A DNA stretch of 64,000 nt, taken from assembly GCA_002483445.1 (NCBI GenBank), contig DLHY01000120.1:36295-100294 (forward strand), in the 5' to 3' direction. Within the stretch, counting starts at the first letter, position 1, and each line of letters starts with the position of its first letter. The notes under the pieces were generated by a model. It was not told where the DNA came from and did not search any database. It worked only from the letters and a program-made list of their open reading frames with translations. Below are positions 47,103 through 55,796 of the stretch, piece after piece. This DNA comes from Blastocatellia bacterium UBA7656 (GTDB lineage Bacteria; Acidobacteriota; Blastocatellia; UBA7656). A program made the translations under genes and the position numbers.

Positions 47103-47106
47103 AACC

Positions 47107-49017
47107 GTGCGACTCACATTCGATCTCGATAAAGAATCCATCGTCAGCCGCAAAAAACTTCTCTGCTTTTTTCTCGCCCTCCTCATTCTCAGCTTTCTTC
47201 TTCGCATTTTTTATTCAGGCAACCTCTACGAAGACGACGGGCTGTGGTTCACCGCCGCCGAAGAAATAGTTCGCGGCAAGGCGCTCTATGGCGAAATCTA
47301 TTTCGACAAGCCGCCCGCGCTGCCACTGCTTTACGCCCTGTTGTTCAAACTCTTCGGCGCGAAGATCATCGTCATCAGGCTGTTTACGATTTTCTATTCG
47401 GTCGCAATCGGCGCGGCGCTTTATAAATTCGGCTCGCTCCTTTACGACCGCCGAGCGGGCCTGCTCGCCGCCGCCTGCTTCGTGATATTCAGCACGACCT
47501 ACACGACCGGACACATGCAGGGACTCAACACCGATTTCCTGACGGCGCTGCCCTACACAGCAGCAGCTTTTCTGTTCGTGCGCTCTCGCATCGACACAAG
47601 CGCGAAACGACCGGGCTGGCTGGCTGTCGCGGGCGGCGCAATGGCAGGTATAGCGTTTCAAACGAACCCCAAAGCCATCTTCGCTCTGATCTTCTTCGCC
47701 CTGTTTTTGATAACCGCGCGCTTCATGCAGAAACGCGGAGTCGGGGAAAAAGAGAATGGGAGAATGGGAGAATGGGAGAATGGGAGCGAGGAATCTTCAT
47801 CCCCCCCTCCCACACCCCTTCATCCCTTCACCTCTTCACCTCTTCACCTCTTCATCCTCTCCATCGCAGGGTTCATCGCCGCGTCGTTGCCGTTTCTCAT
47901 CTACATAGCCGCAAGCCGCTCGCTTTCGGATTACTGGCTCGATGTTTGGGTGTGGGGATCGCGCTATGCCAGCTATTTTCCTTTGACGAACATGCTCATC
48001 ACGGCGCTGGCTCAGACGGCGGGTTATTTCGCGCTCAACAACATGCTGCTTGTCGCGCTCACGGTCGTCGCTGCGAAAGTCATCCGCCGTGCGAGGCGCA
48101 AAGATGCGGGTGCGCCGAACGAGCAGGCGAGCGATGTGACGGTGCTTGTGTGGTTCGTCATCTCTTATGTCGGGATGGGCGTGGGCGGCAGGTTTTACGG
48201 GCATTACTTTTTTCAGATCATTCCCGCGCTGTGTTTGATCGGATCGCGCGGGTTGTTGCTTATTATCGCGTCGTTGCGAGAGCGCAAGGATGATATGACT
48301 CTCAGGCGTTCCGCCCGGTTTCGTCGCTCGGTGATTGCGTTTTTAATAATCGGATTCGTATTCACTCTGGTTCGATTTCATACTCGCACTGTCGAGCTTG
48401 CTGCGGACTGGATGCGCGGAGAGAAGAGTCAGGCGACTGTGAATTGGTATCACGAAAAGTTATCGCGCGAAGAGCGGATGGTTGCGGCGACTGTGAGGCG
48501 ACTTCCCGGCAACGCTGAGGCGGCAAATCGGGTTGGACTCGAAGAGATTCGCGCAGGCGGGCCGAGAGAGAGAGGAATAATCGGGCCTGAAGATTATCTC
48601 TTCGTGTGGGGCTATCGACCTGAAGTTTATTACTGGTCGGGGCTGATACCTGCGTCGCGCTTTTTGAGTACGCAGTCGCTCACAGGCATTCCAGCCGACG
48701 TTCATTATTTCCCAGGCGATCTCGATCATCTGCTTGATGACACGGCGACAGCGCGGGCGCGCGCGCAGTTGCTCGAAGACCTCGAACAGACGCAACCGAA
48801 ATACATTCTCGATGAGCTTGGAATTTTTAATCGCCGACTTGCGATGAAAAACTTTCCTGAGTTTCAGGAATTTCTCAGCCGGTACAAACGGCTTCGCAGA
48901 GTCGAACGCTTCATGGTTTATATCAGAAAAGACATGAGAAAAAAGGGCAGGAAAAAAATGAGGAAAAAGATGAGGGACGAAAAACCTGCGGGCGATGCTC
49001 AGACTCGGCTCAGGTGA
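47107..49017 (+). CDS. GT-C membrane glycosyltransferase (PMT/GT39-like), copy 2
   Basis: Paralog of the gene at 44279-46093, with the same EDDGLWFTAAEE and FDKPP motifs, the same order of helices and a matching C-terminal part (DYLFVWGYRPEVYYWSGLIP). I use a GTG at 47107, 5 bases after the ttcA stop, because an upstream TTG would lie deep inside ttcA; no strong ribosome site is seen, so the start is uncertain. Product 636 residues. The same inter-helix loop is encoded by octamer repeats (47753-47858). The C-terminal tail is Lys/Arg-rich (KGRKKMRKKMR) and overlaps the convergent hydrolase gene by 19 bases. Confidence 0.83.
   Translation: MRLTFDLDKESIVSRKKLLCFFLALLILSFLLRIFYSGNLYEDDGLWFTAAEEIVRGKALYGEIYFDKPPALPLLYALLFKLFGAKIIVIRLFTIFYSVAIGAALYKFGSLLYDRRAGLLAAACFVIFSTTYTTGHMQGLNTDFLTALPYTAAAFLFVRSRIDTSAKRPGWLAVAGGAMAGIAFQTNPKAIFALIFFALFLITARFMQKRGVGEKENGRMGEWENGSEESSSPPPTPLHPFTSSPLHLFILSIAGFIAASLPFLIYIAASRSLSDYWLDVWVWGSRYASYFPLTNMLITALAQTAGYFALNNMLLVALTVVAAKVIRRARRKDAGAPNEQASDVTVLVWFVISYVGMGVGGRFYGHYFFQIIPALCLIGSRGLLLIIASLRERKDDMTLRRSARFRRSVIAFLIIGFVFTLVRFHTRTVELAADWMRGEKSQATVNWYHEKLSREERMVAATVRRLPGNAEAANRVGLEEIRAGGPRERGIIGPEDYLFVWGYRPEVYYWSGLIPASRFLSTQSLTGIPADVHYFPGDLDHLLDDTATARARAQLLEDLEQTQPKYILDELGIFNRRLAMKNFPEFQEFLSRYKRLRRVERFMVYIRKDMRKKGRKKMRKKMRDEKPAGDAQTRLR
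47753..47858 (+). repeat. In-frame 8-bp repeat arrays inside GT-C copy 2
   Basis: Four perfect AGAATGGG octamers (47753-47784) are followed by a C-rich stretch that can pair, then three TTCACCTC octamers plus a degenerate one (47827-47858). The first array is the same unit, in the same codon position, as in copy 1; the second array differs from copy 1. Confidence 0.9.
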
Positions 49018-49781
49018 GCCGGGTCTCCTATCCATTCTTTCATGATCTCAGCGAGGCGGACTCGATCTCCCATCAGGCAGGCGTGGCCGGCGTCCTGAAA
49101 AATTCTCACCTGCGCGTGAGGAATGCGCGCGGCCATCAGGTGAGCTTCACGCACCGAGCGGACGAGCAAATCTTTTTTGCAGCCGATCAGAAGAGTCGGC
49201 GCTGTTATTTCCGACAGACGGTCTTCAATATCGAGTTCGGATATAAGCTGAAGCCTTCGAGCGTAACTTTCTCCCCGGATGGTTCTTGTAGCCTCGAAGA
49301 AGCGGCGGCGATCTTCTCGCGGCACGCGGTCTACGAGAAGCCCGATCAGAGATGCGAATTTTCTCACGGGCCACACAAGCGTGAAGGGAACGCGCGCAGC
49401 GAGCCACGCGCCGAGCTTGATCCTTATGCGCTGGCGATAACGCGGGAAGGAATTGACTATGATGAGGCGTTCGACCATCTGCGGATATCTGAGCGCGAAG
49501 GTGAACGCGACGCTTCCGCCGAAGGATTCAGCCGTGATCGTAGCGCGCTCTTCTCCGTGCTGACGGATGATCGCGGCGACATCCTCGGCGAGGTCTTCAT
49601 AAGTGAACCGCCCGTGATCGCGCAGCCTGATGCTCACCACGCGATAGTCTTCATCAAGTCCTGGAGCCTGCTTGAAGAATAACTGTCCGGTTCCGTCGAG
49701 ACCGGGAATGTTTATGAGCAGGGATCGGGGGTCAGGGGTCAGGGGTCGGTTTTCATAAGTGTTCATCGCTGGCTCTTTCAT
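48999..49781 (-). CDS. Alpha/beta-hydrolase
   Basis: The 260-residue product has the hydrolase fold with nucleophile elbow AESFGGS, acid Asp in CKKDLLVRS and His in DAGHACLMG. The start of the fold is INIPGLDGTGQLFF (oxyanion region). Substrate unknown. Residues 11-21 (NRPLTPDPRSL) are encoded by GGGGTCA-type heptamers that lie between the start codon and the fold, so a repeat has been added in frame to the N-terminus. Convergent with, and overlapping, the GT-C gene. Confidence 0.85.
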   Translation of the reverse strand: MKEPAMNTYENRPLTPDPRSLLINIPGLDGTGQLFFKQAPGLDEDYRVVSIRLRDHGRFTYEDLAEDVAAIIRQHGEERATITAESFGGSVAFTFALRYPQMVERLIIVNSFPRYRQRIRIKLGAWLAARVPFTLVWPVRKFASLIGLLVDRVPREDRRRFFEATRTIRGESYARRLQLISELDIEDRLSEITAPTLLIGCKKDLLVRSVREAHLMAARIPHAQVRIFQDAGHACLMGDRVRLAEIMKEWIGDPAHLSRV

Positions 49782-49895
49782 CCAATCAAGCTCTCTGGAA
49801 AATAATCACCAAATGTCAGGGCTGCATTGCCGGTTGACCGATGGCATCTCTAACCCCCTGACCCCTGATCCCCGACCCCTGACCCCTGATCCCTG
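49721..49895. repeat. Facing 7-bp repeat arrays (GGGGTCA / TGACCCC) entering two genes
   Basis: GGGGTCA, GGGGTCA, GGGGTCG lie at 49728-49748. Six facing heptamers (CCCCCTG, ACCCCTG, ATCCCCG, ACCCCTG, ACCCCTG, ATCCCTG) lie at 49854-49895. The first array is inside the hydrolase N-terminus, the second inside the C-terminus of pyrF. An outer stem of at least 20 bp can form between them. Confidence 0.9.
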
Positions 49896-50605
49896 CTCAC
49901 TTCTTCTAGGATTCGCTCGGCGGCGGCTCTCGGATCGGGGCTTGCGGTGATGGCGCGGCCTATCACTATGAAGTCCGCGCCGTCGCGGAGGGCTGCCGAG
50001 GGCGTGGCTGTGCGCTTCTGGTCTCCACTTTCCGACCACGCGTGCCTTATGCCCGGAGTGAGAATTATGAATCGCGAGGGGATTCGCTCGCGGATGAGGC
50101 GAATCTCCTGTGGAGAAGCGACCACGCCATCAAGTCCTGAATCACGCGCGAGAAGAGCGAGCCGCAAAACTTCACCTTCGACTTGGGAGACGACGCCGAC
50201 TTCGGCGAGATCCGTTTTGTTCATGCTCGTCAGCACCGTTACGCCGAGCAGGGTGGGGCGCGAATCCTGGCGGGCGATTGCGTCTGCGGCAGCGCGCATC
50301 ATCTCCGCGCCGCCCAGGGCGTGCAGGTTGAAAATGGAAACTCCTAGTCGCGCAGCAGATCGCGCCGCGCCTGCGACAGTGTTCGGGATGTCGTGAAATT
50401 TGAGGTCGAGAAAAACTCTCTCGCCTGATTCTATGATTTCGCGCACCAGCGCAGGGCCGCAGGCGGTGTAGAGTTCGAGGCCGACCTTGAACATGCCGAC
50501 CAGACCTTGCAACTCGTCGACGAGTCGAAGCGCGCCTGCGCGGTCTGCAACGTCAAGCGCGACTACGAGTCGATCTTTTACGCTCGTCGGATGAAATGCG
50601 CTCAT
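49850..50605 (-). CDS. pyrF: Orotidine 5'-phosphate decarboxylase
   Basis: PyrF makes UMP from OMP, the last step of the pathway that includes pyrK-pyrD. I start at the ATG at 50605 (MSAFHPTSVKDRLVVALDV); 251 residues. The catalytic motif DLKFHDIPNTV is intact, and LTPGIRHAW and VIGRAITASPDP are the phosphate-binding loops. The last 14 residues (DQGSGVGDQGSGG) are encoded by the heptamer array, and the stop codon falls right after it. The core enzyme should be unaffected. Confidence 0.95.
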   Translation of the reverse strand: MSAFHPTSVKDRLVVALDVADRAGALRLVDELQGLVGMFKVGLELYTACGPALVREIIESGERVFLDLKFHDIPNTVAGAARSAARLGVSIFNLHALGGAEMMRAAADAIARQDSRPTLLGVTVLTSMNKTDLAEVGVVSQVEGEVLRLALLARDSGLDGVVASPQEIRLIRERIPSRFIILTPGIRHAWSESGDQKRTATPSAALRDGADFIVIGRAITASPDPRAAAERILEEVSRDQGSGVGDQGSGG

Positions 50606-50733
50606 AGTTGGAATATATCCGCGCGATTGTGGAGGCACAAGCTTGCCGAAGGCGCAGTCTTTGCGGGGAGCGCCTTGAAGAAGATTTGAAATGAGGTGGT
50701 TCCCGTTTGAAAGTATGAGAAGATCGAGAACGG

Positions 50734-51174
50734 TCAGGCCTTTTTGAGTTTGCGCTGAGCTTCGTCTTCTTCGGTCTGCCCGTACTCGCCGAGCTTTCGG
50801 GCATCGGTTTGCTTATCCATTTTGATGTTGCCGTTGAAGACGGCTCCCTCTTCGACCAGCAGAATGGGAGTTATGACATCGCCGTAGACCTTTCCGCTTC
50901 TGCGGATTTCGACTCGCGTTTTGGCCCGGAGGTCTCCGTTGATCGTCCCGTGAATGACGCACACGCCGACTTCGACCTCAGCTTCGACAATGCCTGTTTC
51001 TCCGACATTGAGGGTGCCGTTTTCAGAAACAAGTTTGCCTTTCACTTTTCCTTCGACATTGAGTTGATTGTTGAAAGTTATCTCGCCCAGGATTTCGATC
51101 CCCCGACCTATCAACCCGAAGTCAGAGCCGCCGCTGTCGGTCTTCACCAGTTTCATTTTGTCTTGTCCCCACAT
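50734..51174 (-). CDS. Bactofilin-family cytoskeletal protein
   Basis: The ATG at 51174 has a GAGGA site; product 146 residues. The central part has the bactofilin beta-helix periodicity (LIGRGIEILGEITFNNQLNV, EGKVKGKLVSENGTLNVGE, GTINGDLRAKTRVEIRRSGK, VYGDVITPILLVEEGAVFNG). Bactofilins polymerise without nucleotide and scaffold cell-shape or envelope enzymes. Tails are charged. It lies between pyrF and hsp20 with no tight linkage. Confidence 0.93.
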   Translation of the reverse strand: MWGQDKMKLVKTDSGGSDFGLIGRGIEILGEITFNNQLNVEGKVKGKLVSENGTLNVGETGIVEAEVEVGVCVIHGTINGDLRAKTRVEIRRSGKVYGDVITPILLVEEGAVFNGNIKMDKQTDARKLGEYGQTEEDEAQRKLKKA

Positions 51175-51250
51175 TAAGTTGTCCTCGTGAATGTTCCCTG
51201 CGTTATACGATGCGCGGCGCGTGTAAGTCAAGGGCTGCTAAAAAAACAAA

Positions 51251-51290
51251 AGGCCGCAACCCGCAAAGGTCGCGGCCCGAAATGATCAAA
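51251..51290 (-). terminator. Rho-independent terminator of hsp20
   Basis: On the minus strand GGCCGCGACC-TTTGC-GGGTTGCGGCC (51251-51276) is followed by TTTTGTTTTTTT (51239-51250). It starts about 24 bases after the hsp20 stop codon. Confidence 0.9.
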
Positions 51291-51299
51291 AGGAGATAC

Positions 51300-51773
51300 T
51301 CAACTGATCTTCACATCAATCTGCCTGGGCTTGGCTTCTTCTTTCTTGGGGAGAGTCAATCGCAACACGCCATCCTTGTATTGCGCGCTGACGGCTTCTG
51401 CGTTCACATTGGGCGGGAGCGTGAACGAGCGATAAAACTGACCGTAGCTGCGCTCGACTCTGTGATAGCCGTCGCGTTGGTCTTCATTCTCAAAGCGCCG
51501 CTCTCCGCTTATGGAAAGAGTGTTCTCTTCCATATTCACTTTGACATCCTCGCGGCTTACTTCGGGAAGCTCGACCTTGATGAGAAAAGCATTCTCATCT
51601 TCGTAAACATCTACAGCGGGCGTCCAGGTATTGAGAGCCGTCTCCTGCTTCTGCCCGCCTTCGAAAAAGCGGTTGAATTCGCGCTGCAATTCAAATAGCT
51701 CGCGAAAAGGGTCTCGGTTGATCATTGATCGAAATCCCCTCACAGGGGCCATCTGCGTTCCTGTTTTCGCCAT
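51300..51773 (-). CDS. Small heat-shock protein, Hsp20/alpha-crystallin family
   Basis: The ATG at 51773 follows a perfect AAGGAGGT site; product 157 residues. The alpha-crystallin domain is clear (PAVDVYEDENAFLIKVELP, VKVNMEENTLSISGERRF) and ends in the A-x-x-x-x-GVL-L motif (AQYKDGVLRLTLPK). It binds unfolding proteins and prevents aggregation without ATP. A consensus sigma70 promoter and a terminator frame it, so it is a single-gene transcript. Confidence 0.96.
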   Translation of the reverse strand: MAKTGTQMAPVRGFRSMINRDPFRELFELQREFNRFFEGGQKQETALNTWTPAVDVYEDENAFLIKVELPEVSREDVKVNMEENTLSISGERRFENEDQRDGYHRVERSYGQFYRSFTLPPNVNAEAVSAQYKDGVLRLTLPKKEEAKPRQIDVKIS

Positions 51774-51832
51774 ACTCTTTACCTCCTTCAAAACATTGAT
51801 ATGAAGTTTTTACTGTTTCGTAGCACGGCGAC

Positions 51833-51861
51833 ATAATAAAATATGAGTGTCTATTTGTCAA
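51833..51861 (-). promoter_or_regulatory. Sigma70-type promoter of hsp20
   Basis: On the minus strand TTGACA (51856-51861) is 17 bp from TATTAT (51833-51838). The -35 box is exact and the -10 box has one mismatch. Two AT-rich palindromes lie upstream (AGAAAATTTTCT at 51861-51872 and TCGAATCGA nearby), possible operator or UP-element. No CIRCE (TTAGCACTC) is present. Confidence 0.82.
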
Positions 51862-52096
51862 GAAAATTTTCTTCTCGAATCGAAGATTTTTTAAAAAAGG
51901 GAAAAAAGAGGAAAGGCCGGAGCAGTATTGAAGTGAATCAAAGTGTGGAAAAGCAACAGGTTAATTGAAAAAGCCGGGGCAGATGGAACTATCCGGGAGA
52001 CAAAAAGCGTGGAGGCGAAGACTCGATTGAATATGTAAGAGGATTTTCAAGTTGCTGACAGGGTTTCGGAGGGGTATTGTTCTCTGACTTCTAAAA

Positions 52097-53665
52097 ATGG
52101 AGACAGGCGAAGAAATTCACACTATCAGTTCGGAGGCGCGGGCGCTCATCCGACGCAGGCTTTCGCCCGCGCCGGTTCAGGTCGCGCTTGCGTTTCTCGC
52201 TATACTGGCCGTGATGAGCTTCATTCAGTTCGGGGGTCGGGCCATTCTCGACAATGACGGTTTCTATCACATTCGCTGGGCGGCGATGCTCAGAGAGTCC
52301 TTCCCTCACCCGCCGCCGTTCAGGGCGTTGCCGCTGACATCTCTCAACGAGCGCGATTATGTCGATCATCATTATCTCTTTCACGCGCTGCTTATGCCTT
52401 TCACTCTGGGCGATCTTAGGACGGGCGCGAAGCTTGCTGCGGTCATCTTTTCGAGCCTCGGTTTAACGTCGCTCTTCGCTCTGATGGCGTCGAGCGGGGT
52501 CAGGTATCGATGGCTGTGGCTTGCGCCGATAGTGGCAAGCTCAGAGCCATTTCTCTATCGCATGGCGATGACCCGCGCGCCTGCGCTCTCCCTTGCGATG
52601 CTGGGAGCAGGCGCGTACCTGATACTCAAACGAAAGCATGTGTTGCTTTTGATTCTTTCATTCGCTTTCGTGTGGCTCTACAGTCTGTTTCCGTTGATAC
52701 TTGCTTTCGCTCTGGCTCACTCGGTGGCGGTTTATCTCGCCGAGCGGCGAATAGAGTTGAAAGCTTTTATCTATTCGCTCGTCGGCGTTGCAGCAGGCAT
52801 GGTGATCAATCCCTATTTTCCAAAGAACGTGACTCTGTTCTGGAATCATTTTAGGATGAAGACGACCTCGAATTATCCCGTCCCGGTTGGCGTCGAGTGG
52901 TATCCGTATGAAACTTGGGTGATGGTTGGAGGAAGCGGGCTGGCTTTTGCGATCTTCTTTATCGCGCTGATCGGGTTCGACTGGCGCAGAAGAGCGGAAG
53001 ACCTGAAGCCTCTGTTTTTTCTTATCGTGGCGGCGATATTTCTGCTGATGGCATTGAAGTCGCGCCGCTTCATCGAATACTGGCCTCCGTTCGCAGTCGT
53101 GTTTGCGGCCTTCACTTTCAACAATCGGATTGAGATGTTGAGCCGAATTTCTTTTTCGCGATCACTGGACAGAACGCTTGCTGCTGTAGCGGTGGCTGTC
53201 ATTTTGCTGATTTCGATTGCGGCTATGGAGGCGACTGTTTTTCAGGCGCGCGAGGATGTCAAAAGCGAGCAGGATCCTTTCAGTTATCAGGGCGCGGGCG
53301 AATGGCTCAGGGCGCATACGCCCGGAGGAGCGATGGTTTTCAACACAGACTGGGATGATTTCCCGATGCTTTTTTACTACAGCCCGGATAATGCTTACGC
53401 GGCTGGACTCGATCCGACTTATCTTTATGACAGCGACGCGGAATTGTGGAAGCACTATGAGCGAATAACTCTGGGCAGGGAAAAAAATCCTGCTCCCATC
53501 ATCCGCGAGCGATTCGGAGCCGAGTACGTTTTCACGGACAACGAGCATACGGCTTTTCTCGATGTGGCCGAGCGCAGCGGCGATTTCGAAACCGTTTACA
53601 AAGATCAGGACACGACGGTGCTGAGAATTCGAAGCAGTGAAGAAAACACGCCTTCACGCAAATGA
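52097..53665 (+). CDS. GT-C membrane glycosyltransferase (STT3-like)
   Basis: The 522-residue product has about 11 TM helices. The first periplasmic loop holds ILDNDGFYHIRWAAML, the DxD-type motif next to the YHIR phrase seen in STT3/AglB oligosaccharyltransferases, plus DYVDHHYLFH. A soluble C-terminal domain follows from about residue 395 (GEWLRAHTPGGAMVFNTDWDDF). The WWDYG sequon motif of true STT3 is not seen, so protein glycosylation is not proven; an undecaprenyl-linked sugar transferase is equally possible. The ribosome site is weak. It is not closely related to the two paralogs at 44-49 kb. Confidence 0.8.
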   Translation: METGEEIHTISSEARALIRRRLSPAPVQVALAFLAILAVMSFIQFGGRAILDNDGFYHIRWAAMLRESFPHPPPFRALPLTSLNERDYVDHHYLFHALLMPFTLGDLRTGAKLAAVIFSSLGLTSLFALMASSGVRYRWLWLAPIVASSEPFLYRMAMTRAPALSLAMLGAGAYLILKRKHVLLLILSFAFVWLYSLFPLILAFALAHSVAVYLAERRIELKAFIYSLVGVAAGMVINPYFPKNVTLFWNHFRMKTTSNYPVPVGVEWYPYETWVMVGGSGLAFAIFFIALIGFDWRRRAEDLKPLFFLIVAAIFLLMALKSRRFIEYWPPFAVVFAAFTFNNRIEMLSRISFSRSLDRTLAAVAVAVILLISIAAMEATVFQAREDVKSEQDPFSYQGAGEWLRAHTPGGAMVFNTDWDDFPMLFYYSPDNAYAAGLDPTYLYDSDAELWKHYERITLGREKNPAPIIRERFGAEYVFTDNEHTAFLDVAERSGDFETVYKDQDTTVLRIRSSEENTPSRK

Positions 53666-53717
53666 TCGCAGGGAAGATTTGAAGCGGCATGATTCGAGTT
53701 AAACGCTTGCGGAGAGA

Positions 53718-53987
53718 TCATTTTCCAATGCGCCGATATATTTCTTTGCGGTCTCCGATCTTGACGACCAGCACAATCAAAGCTTTGTCTTGCACCTGAT
53801 AAATCACACGATAATCCCCGACGCGAATGCGGTACAACTCATTCTCGCCTTCCAGCTTTTTTGCGCCGCGCGGGCGAGGATTATCTGCCAGAGCGTTTAT
53901 TTTGGGAGTGAGTTTGACTTGAATACTTTTGGGTAAATCTCTGAATTGACGTTCTGCCTTACGAGAAAACTCGATTGTGTAGCTCAC
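53718..53987 (-). CDS. RelE/ParE-type toxin
   Basis: The 89-residue product has the RelE fold signature (IEFSRKAERQFRDLPKSIQ, LYRIRVGDYRVIYQVQDKA, VVKIGDRKEIYRR). RelE toxins cleave mRNA in the ribosome. Key basic residues (Arg in RVGDYRVIY, Arg at the end) are present. Its start is 9 bases after the antitoxin stop, the usual order antitoxin-toxin. Confidence 0.93.
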   Translation of the reverse strand: MSYTIEFSRKAERQFRDLPKSIQVKLTPKINALADNPRPRGAKKLEGENELYRIRVGDYRVIYQVQDKALIVLVVKIGDRKEIYRRIGK

Positions 53988-53996
53988 AGCGACAGA

Positions 53997-54251
53997 TCAG
54001 AGGTTAAGCTCTGCCTTGATTTTGTTCCATGAAACAGCGCCTTTTTTCTTTACATCTGTCAAAGCGGCGCGAGCATCTTCAATGTCGATGCGTTCCTCCA
54101 GCTTTTCAAGAAATTCAAGGTCCTCGATAGGAACAACAGCCGCGACTGCTTTTCCGTGTCGTGTGAGAATCGTTCGTTCTTTAGCAAAAGCAGCTCGGCT
54201 AATGACAGTTGAGAGCTGACCTCTTGCCTCCTTCGTTGAAATGTTCGCCAT
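53997..54251 (-). CDS. Phd/YefM-type antitoxin
   Basis: I choose the ATG at 54251 with a GGAGGT site 7 bases upstream; product 84 residues. N-terminal Phd/YefM DNA-binding domain (ISTKEARGQLSTVISRAAF, TILTRHGKAVAAVVPIEDLE) and a C-terminal helical tail that should wrap the toxin. It normally neutralises the RelE toxin downstream and represses their joint promoter. Confidence 0.92.
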   Translation of the reverse strand: MANISTKEARGQLSTVISRAAFAKERTILTRHGKAVAAVVPIEDLEFLEKLEERIDIEDARAALTDVKKKGAVSWNKIKAELNL

Positions 54252-54388
54252 GAAGTACCTCCGAATGAAATTGACTCGGAAGGGGCAGGTACTCTCCTGC
54301 TCAGGCTTGTCGAGTATCAGACGAGGCAAAAGGTACACTTTGTCAGCTTTGTTGTCAATGCCATTCCCGGCATTCCAGTGACGCCTGA

Positions 54389-54559
54389 ATCATCCGCTGC
54401 GGAAAAAATCAGGCTGGAAGACTAAGCCAACGCGAGCAGCAATCGCTGGCAGAGTTGAGCAAAGAGGCTGACCGCCTGACTCTTTGTCGGGCTTACGCAT
54501 ACCTTCTTCTCAAGCAACGCGGACATCAAATCCCGACGCTCGCAGAACTCAAGCCATGA
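54389..54559 (+). pseudogene. C-terminal remnant of a small protein gene
   Basis: The frame is open to a TGA at 54557 and reads like real protein (EQQSLAELSKEADRLTLCRA, YAYLLLKQRGHQIPTLAEL), a pattern I associate with the ends of short proteins found beside toxin or PIN-domain genes in Cyanobacteria and Acidobacteria. There is no ATG, GTG or TTG at a suitable place, and a stop lies just upstream, so only a fragment is left. The other bases of 54339-54588 hold nothing recognisable. Confidence 0.45.
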
Positions 54560-54588
54560 ATCAACGCAGTCAGCCTCAACGGGTGAAG

Positions 54589-55629
54589 TCAGGGTAAGGC
54601 AACGGCGATTATTCTGAGGAAGCCTGCTTTGCGAACCCCGCCATTGAATTTGCTCAAGCCCAGCCCTCCTGTCTCAAGTGACAGCGAGTCAGCATTAAGG
54701 CTTTTGATGAAAGCGCCAACCCACAACGAAGCGGTTCGCCCGCGAGACGCATCGCCTATGACTTCCTCCAACTGCGAGCCTGCGCTATCAGAGCAGTAGT
54801 AGATTCTTATGAGCAACCGGGTTGTGCCGAGGTTGTGAGCAAAGTTGTAAACCTTTCCTAAACCGGCGGCGAAAAGCCCGCTGTCGAAAGAGCGAAGGTT
54901 GACTGGCGGCCCTGTCGGCCCCTGCGCTCCGGTATCCCCCTTCTCGCCTTTCGGCCCTGTCGGTCCCGTCGGCCCTGTCGGCCCCTCATCACCTCTAAAG
55001 CCGCGCGGCCCCTGTGGCCCCTGTGGCCCCATCGGCCCCATCGGCCCCTGATCGCCTTGTGGTCCGGGCGATCCCTGGTATCCCATTGGGCCTTGCTGAC
55101 CAGGCGGGCCTTGCGGCCCTTGCATCGTTGCGTCATGCCCAGGCGGGCCTTGTGGACCGGCGGGGCCTTGTGGGCCTTGCGGGCCTGTAGCGCCTTGTGG
55201 TCCGACCTGGCCTGGTGGACCAGCGGGGCCTTGCTGGCCGGGGGGGCCAGCGGGGCCTTGTGGGCCATCCGGGCCTTGTGGGCCTTGCGGGCCGGGTGGG
55301 CCTTGCGGCCCGTTTTGTTGCCCTCGCGCATAAGGCGATTTCAGCCAGTGATCGATCAGCGTGACATTGTTACTCCCGGAATCTTGTTCCGGCTTCAGCT
55401 TGCTCGAACCACTCATCCGGTTGTCGCTTGAACCGGGCTTTACCGACTGAGCCTTTGCTGATCTCCCGACCGCCATCAATCCAAGCGTCTCTGGGGGTCG
55501 CTTAACCTGTCGTGAGGTTGTTACTGAATTAGTGTTTCGGGCAGGCAGCGATTCATCTACGCCGAGCGCGTTGAGGAGAGCGATCGCCAGGGTGAGCAGC
55601 GCCAGAGGAAACAGCTTTACAGCCATCAT
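54589..55629 (-). CDS. Secreted collagen-like triple-helix repeat protein
   Basis: The 346-residue product has a signal peptide (LFPLALLTLAIALLNALG), a Ser/Pro-rich linker, then 44 Gly-X-Y triplets (about residues 98-235) in two blocks of 20 and 24 broken by ATMQ, rich in GPQ and GPP, and a globular C-terminal domain of about 110 residues with one Cys. Bacterial collagen-like proteins trimerise through a globular head and project from the cell. AAGGAG precedes the start. No repeat slippage has broken the frame. Confidence 0.9.
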   Translation of the reverse strand: MMAVKLFPLALLTLAIALLNALGVDESLPARNTNSVTTSRQVKRPPETLGLMAVGRSAKAQSVKPGSSDNRMSGSSKLKPEQDSGSNNVTLIDHWLKSPYARGQQNGPQGPPGPQGPQGPDGPQGPAGPPGQQGPAGPPGQVGPQGATGPQGPQGPAGPQGPPGHDATMQGPQGPPGQQGPMGYQGSPGPQGDQGPMGPMGPQGPQGPRGFRGDEGPTGPTGPTGPKGEKGDTGAQGPTGPPVNLRSFDSGLFAAGLGKVYNFAHNLGTTRLLIRIYYCSDSAGSQLEEVIGDASRGRTASLWVGAFIKSLNADSLSLETGGLGLSKFNGGVRKAGFLRIIAVALP

Positions 55630-55796
55630 AAACGCTCCTTTGCTGAATACTCAAAGTCAACACCCCAACCTGCTCCTGTGTTCGTTGTGTAGCAGTCTCA
55701 GTCTAACACGCAAAAACCAGAGGCGGCCAATACCGTCTGTCTGTTATTCAATCTGCGAGGGCAGCGGCGGTCTCCCAAAGACTGATTCGTATACAA

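Noticed and set aside
51792..51900. CIRCE or other HrcA-type operator before hsp20
   Set aside because: No TTAGCACTC-N9-GAGTGCTAA; only an ordinary sigma70 promoter and AT-rich palindromes are seen.
55057..55431. 124-codon plus frame opposite the collagen-like gene
   Set aside because: Product of the triplet-repeat DNA read backwards; no start signals.
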